Below are positions 44,954-56,624 of a DNA stretch of 64,000 bases, in pieces; positions within the stretch are counted from its first letter, which is position 1, and each line of letters opens with the position of its first letter. The stretch lies in the NCBI RefSeq assembly GCF_000003815.2, contig NC_049985.1, positions 14,766,265-14,830,264 on the forward strand. Reading direction: 5' to 3'. Origin of the DNA: Branchiostoma floridae. Taxonomy: Eukaryota > Chordata > Leptocardii > Amphioxiformes > Branchiostomatidae. The position numbers and the translations under genes were made by a program. Below the pieces are notes generated by a model. It did not search any database. It worked only from the letters and a program-made list of their open reading frames with translations, and was not told the origin of the DNA.

Positions 44954-45053
44954 NNNNNNNNNNNNNNNNNNNNNNNNNNNNNNNNNNNNNNNNNNNNNNN
45001 NNNNNNNNNNNNNNNNNNNNNNNNNNNNNNNNNNNNNNNNNNNNNNNNNNNNN
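44954..45053. other. Assembly gap (100 N)
   Basis: A run of exactly 100 N, probably a gap of unknown size. Confidence 1.
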
Positions 45054-45099
45054 TTTTGGGTGCAAGCATACTCCACATATTCCTTACGTTACAAGCTAT

Positions 45100-45345
45100 C
45101 TGCCACCAAAAAATCAAGACCACTGCACATCCAGGTCAAAAGGTACAATTCCTGCTGCAGTATCATGGTCACATACTAGGGGGGGGGGCAAATTAACTTT
45201 GACCTTTGTGTTAATACCTACCCACATACCAAATATCATCATAATCCATTAAGAGGTTTGTGAGCTATGGTGACTACAAAAATCCATTAACACAAACAGA
45301 CAGACGCACAAACAGACAGATACACTAAAATCCTTTATTTTCCAG
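45100..45345. repeat. Dispersed element with ACAGACAG microsatellite
   Basis: ATCAAGACCACTGCAC, CCTGCTGCAGTATCA, CACATACCAAATATCATC and an ACAAACAGACAGAC stretch occur in the same order at 52480-52740 and, inverted, at 51840-52150. Confidence 0.65.
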
Positions 45346-46633
45346 GTAGATAAAAATAGAGGCATGGGGCATCATTTCATTAGGAGCGTTTCAACTTATA
45401 TCCATGGTTTGCTAATATGAGAAAAAGGGATATATATCGATACTTTTCAAGGGAATAATCAAAAATACAACTTCATTTGTTTCTCACCGACCTGAATGAC
45501 CACATAAATTGTATTCTATGTGTTCCTTTCCTAAATCATTAACCATACATTGAAAAATGTCATCCTATTATAATCGATATCGTTATTAGGTTCTGGTATT
45601 TCTACAAAGCAATAAATTTAATTCTGTACAAATGTAATTTCCTGGTATCATCTCAAAATCAGCTATCTTGAAGTGAGTATATAAAATACAATCTCAGTGC
45701 ATTTCTTCGGATCTGTTGCTGTTTTTTTAAATGTACATAATTTTTATGAGAATTTTCGAACTGGAATTTAAAAAATCTATAAAAGTGTTTCGTAAAATAG
45801 GTTCACAATGACACATTGATTGCCCACGCATTTACATCGTAAGCGATACAATTACACCATCTTCCAATCGGCATTTTAACGTCTTAGTTCTCCGTAGGAA
45901 AATCCATAATTAGGCACAGTTGTAATGTAATTAATAATAAAATGATAATTACAAAGAATAGGAGTATCCCTATACTATAATTGTTACATCTACATGTACA
46001 CATTTCCCTATACTATCGCTAACATAAATGTATTTTTTTTAGATCCTATATATGAATAGTCTTCGATAGCTACAATTCAATAGCTTCAGTCGCTTCGAAT
46101 TCGTAGGATTGGGAAGGGGGGATCGGCATTTGAAGCAAATCTTAATTGATGCCATTGATTGAATTTGGCGTGGCCGAACAGAACTTTCCGCCAAATTCAC
46201 TTTTAACCTTCAAACACCCGAGTGGGGTCCATTTGGACATTTTTAATCTGAAGAAAAATTCCTTCCGTGACGTTGTCAGTCAATATCTGCTACATCCTCT
46301 GCTATGTTTTTTTTACAGAGACTGGTACAACACTGTGGGAATTATAAAGGATATATAGTCTGTGCATAGTCCGTCTGAGGTCCAAAGGGACCCCAGAAAA
46401 AAGCGCATTTTTTTAAACAAAGGGTAACCACTTGTGATTTAGTTCAGGTTCAGGTACAGGTACACCAGATGTTTAGGTCCGGGTCTGTACGATTTTACAG
46501 GTACAGGTACACAGTACTCACAAGTACTAAAAGAATCCTAAAAAAAGCTTAAAGCATTTGGTCATCTTGTCCCGATTTCAGCTAGATGAGCCTCTCCATA
46601 GGTGGCAGAGCCATGAGGTCCGTGATCCCGATG

Positions 46634-49600
46634 TCAGCTAGATGAGCGTCGTACTAAATAGTAGAGGAGGGCGATGAGGAAGATGAGGGCAAAGAGGAGG
46701 CCTAAGATGAGCCCCAGGATGAGCGGCAGGTCATCTTGTTTGGCGGGAACAGGGACCTGAGAACAATATAGAAAAATTTGTTACGCAAGAACGAAGAAAG
46801 CAGCACCGCGACATAAAGACATATATTGAACCTGAGTGCCAAACCCAATAGCAGACTGAGAAAGTTGCCAGAGCAGAGTCCCATATTCGACCTTGACCTT
46901 CATCTTTCCAACACCTACTTACATACCACATACCTTTACAATCCAACCAGGGGTTATAATACGTTATGCTGGCCATAAATATCCAGAAACACACGTCAAA
47001 CACCCATGACCATAAACACATACACACAACAACAACAACAACAACAACAACAGCAATACCTCCGTTATTCATGGAGGTAAAAGCGCTTCTACTTGAGGTT
47101 TCAAAATACTTACTGGTCCACATATTTCTTCCTGTATACACTCACAGCTGACGTATTCTTGGAGCCCATACAACATTCTGGTGCAGTTTGACGTACAGGT
47201 TAGCGTTGTGTTTGAGCAACTTTCAGCGAAGGAGTCGCACTGGGCAGGAGCGCCGTCTAGCGGACAGTCGCAGCGGGTGCTCGTCTCGTTGTATTGACAA
47301 CTTCCAATACTTTGGCACAGGTTGTCACATATGGTGGAGCCTGCCGTGGAAACAGCGGTGCTCAAGTCTGCGGAAAGTGTGCTCAGTTCTCTGGTGATCG
47401 TCGTTAATAATGACGACACCGTAGAAGCATTAAACGATGCTGTAGTTCCATTGGAAACAGTGGGAGCGATCGTTGATGCTGTAAGAGTGGGTTGAGCAAG
47501 GACGCTTGTGTTTGGTAGAACGGTCGGCGTTGTTATTTCCGTGGCATTGGCGGTTGTGTTGGTCACCAGGTCCGTTACAGCTGAGGTAAAGTTGGTGACA
47601 ACGTTCACTATCGTGGACGTTATGTTGTCCGCCAGGTGGGGTCCTATTGTTAATCATGGATAACATATGTACTATAAATTAAACAACCTGTCTTACCTCC
47701 TTTCTTCTTACGGAAAATGACAAACACTGTAGTTCCGATTACGATAATGATGACAACAATACCCCCAACTGTACCCCATATCATGATCCAAGTTAGCACT
47801 AAAAACATAAACATAGATTAGAAATTAAATCAACAAAGTTTAGAGGACTATAAAAGCGGCTTACTATACTATGTTTTGTTGGATGTGGTTTCTCTAAAAG
47901 TCCAAGGCTTTCCACAAACATTTGTTGTTTCATTCAGATTAGATCGGTAGTCTATTAATCCCAACAGTAAATGCATTGCATTGAACTGCAAACATTTCAT
48001 GAATTTGGTAATTGCAAACCTGAACCAAATCCTGATCTAGTATATGACAGTCACTATTGTACAGACTATAGGTGAATTGTGTTGTTGTTTTTTTTACCAG
48101 CAGTTACGATGGACATTGTAAAATATACAAAAATAACTTTGGTCAACCGGGCAACATTTTCGTTATTTGCAAATCAAAAATGTAAATCATTAAAGTGTCC
48201 ATTCTACGATTGGGGTGAAACATTTCTAAACTCAATTGTGGACAATTGTGGTGATAATGAAAAAATGTCATTTTTTGAGTGGAGCTTTATAAGACTGGTC
48301 CAATTTCCAATGTGGTGGTGCTGGAAGAGTCCATTTCTGCACTTTGGGGCATTTCTATAATTTAATTTTGGACTGGTTTGATTACACAAAACTCCATTTT
48401 GGAGTGGATGTGTTTATGGACTTGTCTACTTACTTGGAGAGTCTTTTCCTGCTTGGTTGGGGTGGGGGCATATTTAATTCAGTTTTGGACTAGGATCATT
48501 TTTAGTGGAAGTTTTTTGGAATGTCCAATTATGTATGTGGCAGAGTTTGAGATACAAGTCGAGAAAGCTCCATGTTGGACTTGGGGGTTCTGCAATGGAT
48601 CGCTTTTTGGAATATTTTGATTCTGCCCGGGTGTGACTTTGGAACATCCATTTTTACAGGTAGAGAAAGACGGGTAAAATATGCTGTATTTCCTTGCAAA
48701 TGTTGCCTTTCTAGTTATAATTGAATCATAGAAATTTCACCGATAAATGATAAAACATTCAGGATAAAGGATGGCTCACCTAGAATGTGAACAGACATAA
48801 TGTCTGTGTACCCACTTGAATCGTTTGTGTATGGATTAACAGCTTGCAACCGGAACTTGTAAGTTCCATTTTCCAAACCAGTGATGACATGTGTGAGTGT
48901 TGCATCTCCGTACAGGGATCCTCGAGCTTCAGTTGACATCCATGAACCTGAATCCGATTTGCTGTACTGAATTTCGTACGTTAACCTTTGCAAACACTGA
49001 TCCGTTGAATTCTCTCTCCACTGTATGGTTACAGATGATAGTTCTTCCTGTGTTATGGTCACATTTATCGGCACGTTTGGAATCCCTGTGTGATAAAACA
49101 AAAAAAAGAACTAAAAAAAAAGAGTTATTCAGCTATTCAAATCAAATCTAGATATTCAAATCTAAGCTGAGTGGCTATTTTTTATGAAAATTGAAAACAT
49201 GCTTGGAAATCAGATAGAAAGAAGTTAAAGACCAATTTGCCCCAGACAAAACCAACTAAGTTAGGTTAAAGATATTTCTAGGAGAAACAAGTACAAACTA
49301 TACAACGCTTGCTCTTTTATTTTTACCTAATATTTACCTGCCATTACCTGCGATAATCTCTGCGATTCACATCTCTGTCAAGATACCTGCAAACCTAGTT
49401 GTAAAGTTTGAATTTTGTTCCAACACAAAGATAACACTCACCATGCATTTTCTGTATCGCTACGTCGATCATACACATTACGAAATTGAAATGCGAACGA
49501 GTTCACTGAACAGCTCTTAACAGTTTGGACCCAATCATAAAGATCACAACAGAAGAGCAGGACAGAACCTTACCGTAACCTATTTTAGATTTTCTCACAG

Positions 49601-52600
49601 TGATAAAAATATTTTTGTATCATGTTCAGAGTCCTACATAGGAGAAACAGAACGGTCAATGAAAGCTAGATTCTTGGAGCATATGTGAGATGTATTCACA
49701 CAGAATTCCCCTGGACATTCAGTTGCTCTGGACCAAGTTCGTATTTTGGACCGGGTGGACTGGCTACTTTGTGAGGTGCGTAAAGGAGACAATCTGTATC
49801 AGGGCCCATCAACACTCACTGTGAGTTTTGCAAAATTTCACTTGTGGTTAAATACGCTACGTGTGTTTGTTCAACAATATGACACTCACTAAACACATGC
49901 AGACCCTACGGATGTATATGCTATACGTATAGACACTTCCGTCATTATGGATATCTCTGATATAAATGTGAGGTGATGTCCACACCAAAAAGGCCAATTA
50001 CTCTCAATATCCCATAAAGTTTTTAACATCGCCCCTTGGTTTTGTAATCTAACTTTTTTTCAGGCCACGTCAGACACATTGTATTCAGCCATAGGCTGAC
50101 ATTACTTACTTCAATTAATGCTTTTTGATATACATGAAACTACTGGGTAGTTATCGTGCAATGCGAAGTAGTATGCATTTTTTGTTCCTAAATATCTAAT
50201 AAAAAATAACACTCCGAGTCTTCTGGAGTTTAGAACTCCTTTAACACAGCAACCCTTGCTTGCGCTGACAATTTAGCCTCTCAAAATGAATGATTTGTTT
50301 ACTCCATACAAGAAGCTGCAGTTAGTAAGCCACAAGTGCATATTGTATCTGTTGCTACAGGATCGGAGAAAAAACAAAAAGCATGTCATGGAAAGCAATT
50401 ACTACATGTACTACATATTAAATGGGTTTTGAAAGAATAGCCATGTAACATGACGTTTGTTGTATAAGCTTGTTGTGGTTAGTTACAGTTACACACAAAA
50501 CAATTTCTTCTTGTCATCTCAAGCCTGAAGTAAGGTTTTAAGAAGGGTCTAAAGGATGATTAATGCATAGATAATAAAGTTTGGAAAAAAGGAAAAAAAT
50601 GATTTGAGCGAAAACTGAGCGAAATTTGAGAATTGATGTTATATTTACGCCAAAAGCAGTTACTCAAGCAACTGGATATGATTTTGGAAATGATATGATT
50701 TTCCAAAATCATATCCAGTAACTTGAGTAACTGTTTTTGGCGTTTCTTATTACGTGGATGTCTAACCTTCATCGACAAATGTTATGTAGTTTTCATTTTG
50801 AAATTACCGAAGATGTATGTCGTATTATGGCATTGACAACACTGATGACAGAACTATGTTGCCACAGACTAGATAGAGCCATAGAGTTCCTGAGAGGAGA
50901 AAGTACATGTACTAACTTGGGATTGTAAGATTGCCAGAAGAAATCTTTACTTCCGGAGCCGGACTTCCGGACTCCCGAATGGCTATTCGACAGGTATATT
51001 CTCCGTTATCTTCACATTTGGTGTCGTTGATCCTCAAGCTGGCTTGCCCTACTAAGTCTACTCTTCCCTTGTAGTCAGGATAAATTCCAGAGTAATTTCC
51101 AGCGTTATGACTGATAACAGTTTTACCATCCTTTTCCCAAGTGATAGATGCTGGTTGATTAGGAGCAAATGTGCAGTTCAGTATTGCTTGCTCGCCTCTG
51201 CCAACATCATTTGGAATACTCGTTTCCATACTTAATGTTCCTGCAAAATATGAATAACGCGTAACGTCATCATTATATGTAACACTTTTTGTATTATTCA
51301 ACCTTTCACTATGAATAACACAAGCATAATTTTTTTGTTTATTAGTATATCTGGCCGTTGATAGAGACAATGTATCCATTGAATGCAATATTGGTGTTCA
51401 CTTTTACATTGTGTGATAAAACATTCCATAAATTAGCAATGTTTGTTGCTGAATGTGATATCAATAACACTCGCCACACACAAGTGACCGTATTTTTCCT
51501 TGACAGCAGTGTCCTACAAACATTCATCGTGTTAAACAACCTTTATAAATACAGCCAGACCATAGGATAAAAGGCGAAAATCAAAACACACCAGCAACAG
51601 AAAATGTACAACTTAATACATATAAACCATGACTCTGTCGCCATGGCAATGCATTTTCATTGCCACACTTTTTTGAGCTGGTAATAGATACTTAGTAGTC
51701 GGTATATCCACCACTTTATTGGTCATTTTGTACATCATACAAAGTCTGGACATTTTCCTTCTGTATTTAAGTGACATCCAATGGAGTTCTGCTTTCATTT
51801 GGGGAACACTAGCATCCCTGTTGTAGTTGTTACCTCCATGAAAAATGGAGGTATAGTTTTTGGTGTGGCTGTGTGTTTGTCTGTCTGTTTGTCTGTCTGT
51901 TTGTGTTTCTGCAAATTTGTGGCCAGCATAACTTTAAAACGTATGGATGGATTGTAATGATATTTGGTATGTACGTAGCTGTGGGGAGGACGAAGGTCAA
52001 AGATAATTTTGGGTCCCATGGCGTGTGACCTTGGTACTGAAGCAGAACTTCGATTTTTTGTATCTTTTGACGTGGACTTGCTATGGTCTTGATTTATTTG
52101 GTGTCAGATAGCTTGTGATGTAAGAAAGAAGCGATATATGTTTTGGCCCCCTAGCGGCTTGCTCTGCAACTGCAGGGGTATTTTTGTCAAAATCTTCCAA
52201 GGAGCATAACGGAACTTAGGAACGATGGATTTCAATGATATTTAGCATGCATGTATCTTTGGTGAAATGTACAAAAAGAAGTGCAAATTATGCAAATTTG
52301 GACTTACTTTGCATATACTTAATGGAGAAAATCTACATTTGCAGTGTTTTCCATTTTAGGGCTCAAATACATGTAACATTTGTAGTTTGTAGAAGATTAG
52401 CAGATTCCAGTTATGCAAATAAGTTCCTAATGTGAAAGTCATGTAGTTGCAGTTCCAGTGGAAGCTGCTAGGGATACCAAATATAAAATAAATCAAGACC
52501 ATAGCACTTCCTGGTCAAAAGATATAAATAGTTCTGCTGCAGTATCAGTCACATACCATAGGCCGTAAATCAACCTAGACCTTTGTTTAGGCACCCCTAC

Positions 52601-52908
52601 CCACATACCAAATATCATTGTAATCCATCCAGTGTTTTTATTTAATTATGCTGACGACAAAAATCCAAAAACACAAACACACACAGAGACTAAACAGACA
52701 GGCACACCAAAAACTATATCTCTATTTTTTCATCGAGATAACGTTGATGATAAAAAAAGCTCTCCTCGCAGACATGCACGAAAGCCCGCTACCGTCCACC
52801 CGTCCCAGCAAAAATATAACCGTTACATTATATCATAACGGCATGCGTAAACAACCTACCTTGAGACAGTCCCGCCGACAAGAAAATCAGTAGAAGGTGC
52901 AAAGGCAT
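46634..52908 (-). CDS. Ig/FN3 membrane protein with Ser/Thr-rich and Cys-rich region, unrecognised
   Basis: Six exons join in phase to 477 residues: 52860-52908, 50917-51240, 48780-49085, 47697-47798, 47114-47643 and 46634-46756. Order: signal peptide 1-16 (MPLHLLLIFLSAGLSQ); V-type Ig about 17-124, with Cys, Trp and DNGEYTC in place; FN3 about 125-226; membrane segment about 232-253, then RKKK; Ser/Thr- and Asn-glycosylation-rich stretch about 261-380; Cys-rich stretch about 380-437, including CDCP and CTSNC; second membrane segment about 446-470; short RRSSS tail. The two membrane segments conflict with a glycosylated middle region, unless the 102-nt exon 47697-47798 is optional. The Ig domain resembles the first Ig of the adjacent receptor kinase. 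The last two exons could instead belong to a separate transcript. Confidence 0.72.
47019..47085. repeat. (AAC)n microsatellite with ACCTCC hairpin
   Basis: A run of about 10 AAC units is followed by ATACCTCCGTTATTCATGG and AGGTAA, the same end structure seen near 18045 and 51829. Confidence 0.75.
47697..47798 (-). CDS. Membrane-segment exon of the Ig/FN3 gene, phase 1-1 (possible cassette)
   Basis: 102-nt exon with acceptor TTTTTAG and donor GTAAGA. It encodes WIMIWGTVGGIVVIIIVIGT, then TVFVIF and the stop-transfer run RKKK. It starts and ends in phase 1, so skipping it keeps the frame and leaves a single C-terminal membrane anchor. Confidence 0.75.
48100..48720 (+). repeat. GAGTCCATTC tandem-core repeat, copy in an intron of the Ig/FN3 gene
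   Basis: Degenerate units carry GTCCATT and TTTTGGACTGGT words. The right end (48660-48720) is AAATATGCTGTATTTCCTTG then GCAAATGTTGCCTTTCTAG, shared with 54793-54850. Confidence 0.6.
49600..49820 (+). mobile_element. Penelope-like element remnant (GIY-YIG N-terminal part)
   Basis: The plus strand at 49620-49687 reads SCSESYIGETERSMKARFLE then HM and a stop, the YIG-containing half of a Penelope-like GIY-YIG endonuclease. Beyond the stop, ILDRVDWLLCEVRKG still resembles the family. It is broken and lies in an intron of the Ig/FN3 gene. Confidence 0.6.
50647..50743. repeat. Long hairpin in an intron of the Ig/FN3 gene
   Basis: Arms of about 44 bp with few mismatches, ACGCCAAAAGCAGTTACTCA onward against its complement ending GTTTTTGGCGT, around a loop of about 8 bases. 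Probably a palindromic short element. Confidence 0.65.
51829..52743. mobile_element. Inverted duplicate of an ACCTCC-hairpin element
   Basis: The left arm (51829-52150) starts TTACCTCCATG, has TCTGTCTG repeats, then ATGATATTTGGTATG and CTATGGTCTTGATTTATT. The right arm (52470-52743) carries the same words in complement and reverse order, ending near ATCGAGATAAC. About 320 bp separate the arms. It lies in the intron after the signal-peptide exon. Confidence 0.65.
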
Positions 52909-53296
52909 CGAACTAAAAATCACGCCTTCAGTTCTGTATTTATGAAAATAGTGCATTATTTTATAAACTCTAACGTATCCTTGAACCTGAAGATACATCT
53001 CTGTCTGTCTAAAACCGGTAAGGGCTGGACGTGGTCCTGACAACAAAACTGTTGCTGTACTTCCGTTTTCTCACAAACACGATAATGATTCACTCCACCG
53101 CCGAAAGTTACTACAGTGCTTGATTTTGGCAGCAACCGACCCTGAGGGGGAGGGTCTACATGGGCATTTCTTTGGTCCTTTGTTCTGAGGTGGTCCTTTG
53201 TAAATTCAGGCCTACGAGTCGACTGGGAACACCACTTTGACGTACGCGTGTTTTGTTGAAGTTTTTGACGGGCTTCCATGAATTATGTCATGGAGG

Positions 53297-53850
53297 TCAT
53301 ATTCATATTTCAGCCATACCATAGGCATGGTGAAATATATTGTATTCGTAATGTTTCTTTCTTTCTTTCTCCTGTCAAATCTTCAAAGCGAATCAACTCC
53401 GTCGTTCCTGGACCGATTAACTTGAAATTTGACACAAGGGTAGAGTGGACCAATACCCTTATGCTTTTTTCTTCATTTTTTTCATATCTGCCTTTAAAAT
53501 GATTTTATTCATGTTTTTTTTTTTAATTTTTATGTACATTTTGCCCCCCTGTACCCTGCTATTTTTTCGCCAAAAATTACATTTTTGGCTCCTATACCCT
53601 CATTTTACAACCAAATGACCTAAAATTTGGTATAGGAGTGCCATCTACATATGTGCACATGAACTCAATAACACTTTTGGCATACGATACAGCAAAATGC
53701 TTAATTTTGGGATTTTTTGGCCATTGTTTGACCAAAAACGTACACTTTTGGCTCCTGTTCCCTTGTTTTACAACCAAATGACCTAAATTGTGGTAAATAG
53801 GTGCACTAGATATTTATTCAAATGACCCATGTATAATTTCTGGCATAAAC
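53297..53850 (-). mobile_element. Reverse-oriented relative of the 163-bp core element
   Basis: Starts with the hairpin ATATTTCAGCCATACC / GGCATGGTGAAATAT and a TTTCTTTCTTTC run. It continues with CCAAATGACCTAAA anchors at 53611 and 53773, 162 bp apart. It is the complement of the 3' part of 32797-34310. Confidence 0.7.
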
Positions 53851-54039
53851 CATTTCAAAATGATATATTTTGGGATTTGTTTGGTAATTTTCCACTGGCC
53901 AGAGGGGTCAACGACCTCAAGGTCTCCCACCATAAGACAGCATGTGCACATGTCTATATACTAGTAACTTGAGGCAACCAATCACGTAGCCTAAGTCAAC
54001 ATCCCGAAGGGGAAATTGGCAGCCAATCAGTGAGCCTGG

Positions 54040-54860
54040 TGTTATCTGAAAGAGTCCATTCTGGCACGGAGGGGGTACATTTTTTTTAGATTCATCTTTG
54101 GACTGTTGATTATGTAAAGTCTCTCAGTGGGAGTATTTTTGAACTGTTCTATTTTGCAATTTTATATGGGGTGTACTGAAAGAGTCCATTCTTGCAAGGA
54201 GTTTTTATTTTTATTTTTTGGACTTTGGTGATTATGTCAAAGTGTTTCATTGTGGCTATTTTTTGACTGGTCTTTTTTGCAATTTTACATAGGGTGTGCT
54301 GGAAGAGTTCATTCTTACATGGAGGGGGATTTTTTAAATCCATTTTTGGGACTTTGGTGATTACGTCTAAGTCCAATCTTAGCGGATGTATTTTTGGACT
54401 GCACCACTTTACATAGGGGCATCGCAAGAAGAGTCCATTCTTCACGGAGGGGATGTTTTCAAATTTAATTTTAGACGGGTGATGATTCAATATTCCATTT
54501 ATAGCGGAAGTGCTTTTGGACTGGTCTATTTTACCTTTTCATGCCTTTTTTGCTTAGTTCAACTTTGGACTGGGTTGCTTAATCAAAGGGCCATGTTTTC
54601 AGTGGGAGTATTTCTGGACTGGTCTATTGCGCAAATTCACATGGGGTGCACTGGAAGAGTCCATTCTTGCACTGGGAATTTTGTAAGATTCATTTTTGGG
54701 CTAAAGTTCCATTAGTAGAAGTGACTTTTAAACAAAAGTGTTCCATTTTTCGCACATGGGTGATTTTGGAATAGTCTATTGTTGCAAGGGGAGAGAGATG
54801 GCTGAAATATGCTGTATTTGCTCTCATGCAAATGTCGGCCTTTCTAGTTTCAGTAGCATT
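54040..54860 (+). repeat. GAGTCCATTC tandem-core repeat, longest copy
   Basis: Units begin with AGAGTCCATTC-like words at about 54051, 54181, 54303, 54429 and 54655, about 112-130 bp apart. Each contains TTTTTGGACT. It ends GGCTGAAATATGCTGTATTT then TCGGCCTTTCTAG. Related copies are at 30763-30960 and 48100-48720. Confidence 0.7.
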
Positions 54861-55099
54861 TGTGTGTCTGTCTGCTAGTGAACAAGATACTCAAGAACGT
54901 CTGGTGTGACAAAAACTAGAAATGATTACATTTGGGCCACCTTCAGCACGACTTTCCACACTTAGGTGTAAATATTACAGTTACCGGATGTCTTTTGTAG
55001 TAAAAGTCTGACGACAATAACAATGTTCAAAATTGAGTCAAAATTGCATTCTTAAAAAAATTCTATATTCATCTAAAATACGTTTTTTTTTCACAACTC

Positions 55100-55330
55100 A
55101 ATCTGTAAACTTTATCTATAACTTCCGTCTTGTCGTTAACGTAACAAAGCGTTGAGTTGAGGAAAGGTGATTCTGTCTCAAAGCCAGCAAGGCCGCGGCA
55201 CGGTCTCTATTTTCTGGAGGGAAGCCAAATCTCGACGTGGCTATGAATACGTTTAAATACCTGCGCCTATGATATTCGAACAATGCATTGTTTACTGTCA
55301 CGGTAGGATTGCCTGCACCCTAGAACGCAC
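55100..55330 (-). repeat. Low-copy repeated unit with residual open frame, copy 1
   Basis: The minus strand reads NPTVTVNNALFEYHRRRYLN and continues without a stop to about 55116. The matching frame in the units at 55720-55925 and 59160-59320 has several stops. Possibly a decayed exon of an unknown gene or element; no family recognised. Confidence 0.4.
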
Positions 55331-55484
55331 GACGGGGGAATTCAACTTTCCATAACACTGATACATGTAACAATCGGACAGGGAAGTGTCAGCACTGGGA
55401 AAAGTAGAGACCGTTTCCTCATGAACTAATGACTAATGAATCATGATCTAATTTGGTAAAGGTACGTACACACAGACATGTACA

Positions 55485-55985
55485 GTTGATTCAGCATTTT
55501 TTCTCCTCTAAAAAGAAAAGGTGCGTTCTATAGAGGTAATCAGAATAATTTAATCAAAGTCTTACAAACAATACATAACAGTTTACTTCCCTGTGATCAA
55601 ATCATATTAGAATAATGTCTCTATTTTTTCTTTATTGGAATTCCTTACATCTCATAGCATTTGCCTCATAGAAGGAATCGTCAAATGCTTTATATGAAAA
55701 CATGCGCTACCATGGTCCTGAAAAACTATTTCATAAGTGCTAGATTGTAACCTGCAAAGCTTGGGTCGAGCACCGGCCAAACAGCCTCGTTTTCGCTCAC
55801 AGCCATCAAGCTTTCTCCACGGTCTCCCTTTTTTACTCGAAGCCGAAACGCAACACGGCTGTGAATACCTGTGCCCATCAGAGCCAGACCGTGTTTATTG
55901 TCAAAGCAGGGTTGCTTGTACAAGCCAGTTCAGCTATGCATAATGACCGATAACAATCGGTCAGGGAAATGTCATTACTAAAGTG
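55485..55985. repeat. Low-copy repeated unit, copy 2 (uninterrupted)
   Basis: Starts GTTGATTCAGCATTTTTTC and runs to about 55985. The same sequence reappears in pieces at 56625-56779, 57653-57746, 59032-59060 and 59158-59365, so copy 2 gives the empty sites for insertions in copy 3. Confidence 0.75.
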
Positions 55986-56624
55986 GAGGCCGTTTCCCCC
56001 ATGAACTTATAATTCATGTTCTTATTGTTAAAGATAGACAGCATGAAAAGGTGCCGGCAAATGATTTTACCTTTTATCCCTGTTTTGCTATACAGTAGAG
56101 GTTATCGGAAATGTTTCAACGAGGACTGCTATGCAATACTTAAGGGTAACATTTTGATCAAAACACACTACTAGTTTCTTTTCTTAGAATCACGCATTAT
56201 TATGTTACCTTCACAGATGGAAACATATTGTTTTTTCTTTGTTTCTTCTTCTTCCTTTCCGCACAAATAAGGTCAACGACCCGGACCAGACGGCTGTCAC
56301 CATGGTAACCGGTAAAGTAGCAGGCAGGTGTTCGGTTACATAATGTAGCAAATGTCAGATCTAGAGGGGCTCGGGTCACTACATTTAGAAATGTGTTCAA
56401 ATAAGAATGAACAAAACAGTTGCCAGTGTTAGACTAGAACATGTGAAGGTAACATTCTGTATTTGCTTGCAAATATTACCTTTCTAGTCATTTTATGGTA
56501 TTTGTCACGTGGAATGAGCCATTAAATGTTTATGTTCATTCAAGTCCTGATAGTACACAATGGTCCTGCAATTATCTAGAGGTTTACAATGCTCCTTTTC
56601 TTCGTTTGATCAATTGGATTCTTG

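Larger units (their letters stand above)
43056..46633. other. Intergenic region between the receptor kinase and the Ig/FN3 gene
   Basis: Should hold the receptor kinase promoter just above 43055. Contains a pogo-like element (43584-43761), a fragment related to the Ig/FN3 gene (44880-44953), an assembly gap and a dispersed repeat (45100-45345). 45350-46600 is AT-rich; I see no exon there. Confidence 0.5.

Noticed and set aside
44854-45252. Open frames across the second gap
   Set aside because: They run through 100 N and repeat sequence with no protein similarity.
56200-56400. Minus-strand frame with CNRTPACYFTGYHGDS
   Set aside because: It looks exon-like, but no flanking exons in phase and no family were recognised, and it sits in repeat-rich DNA.
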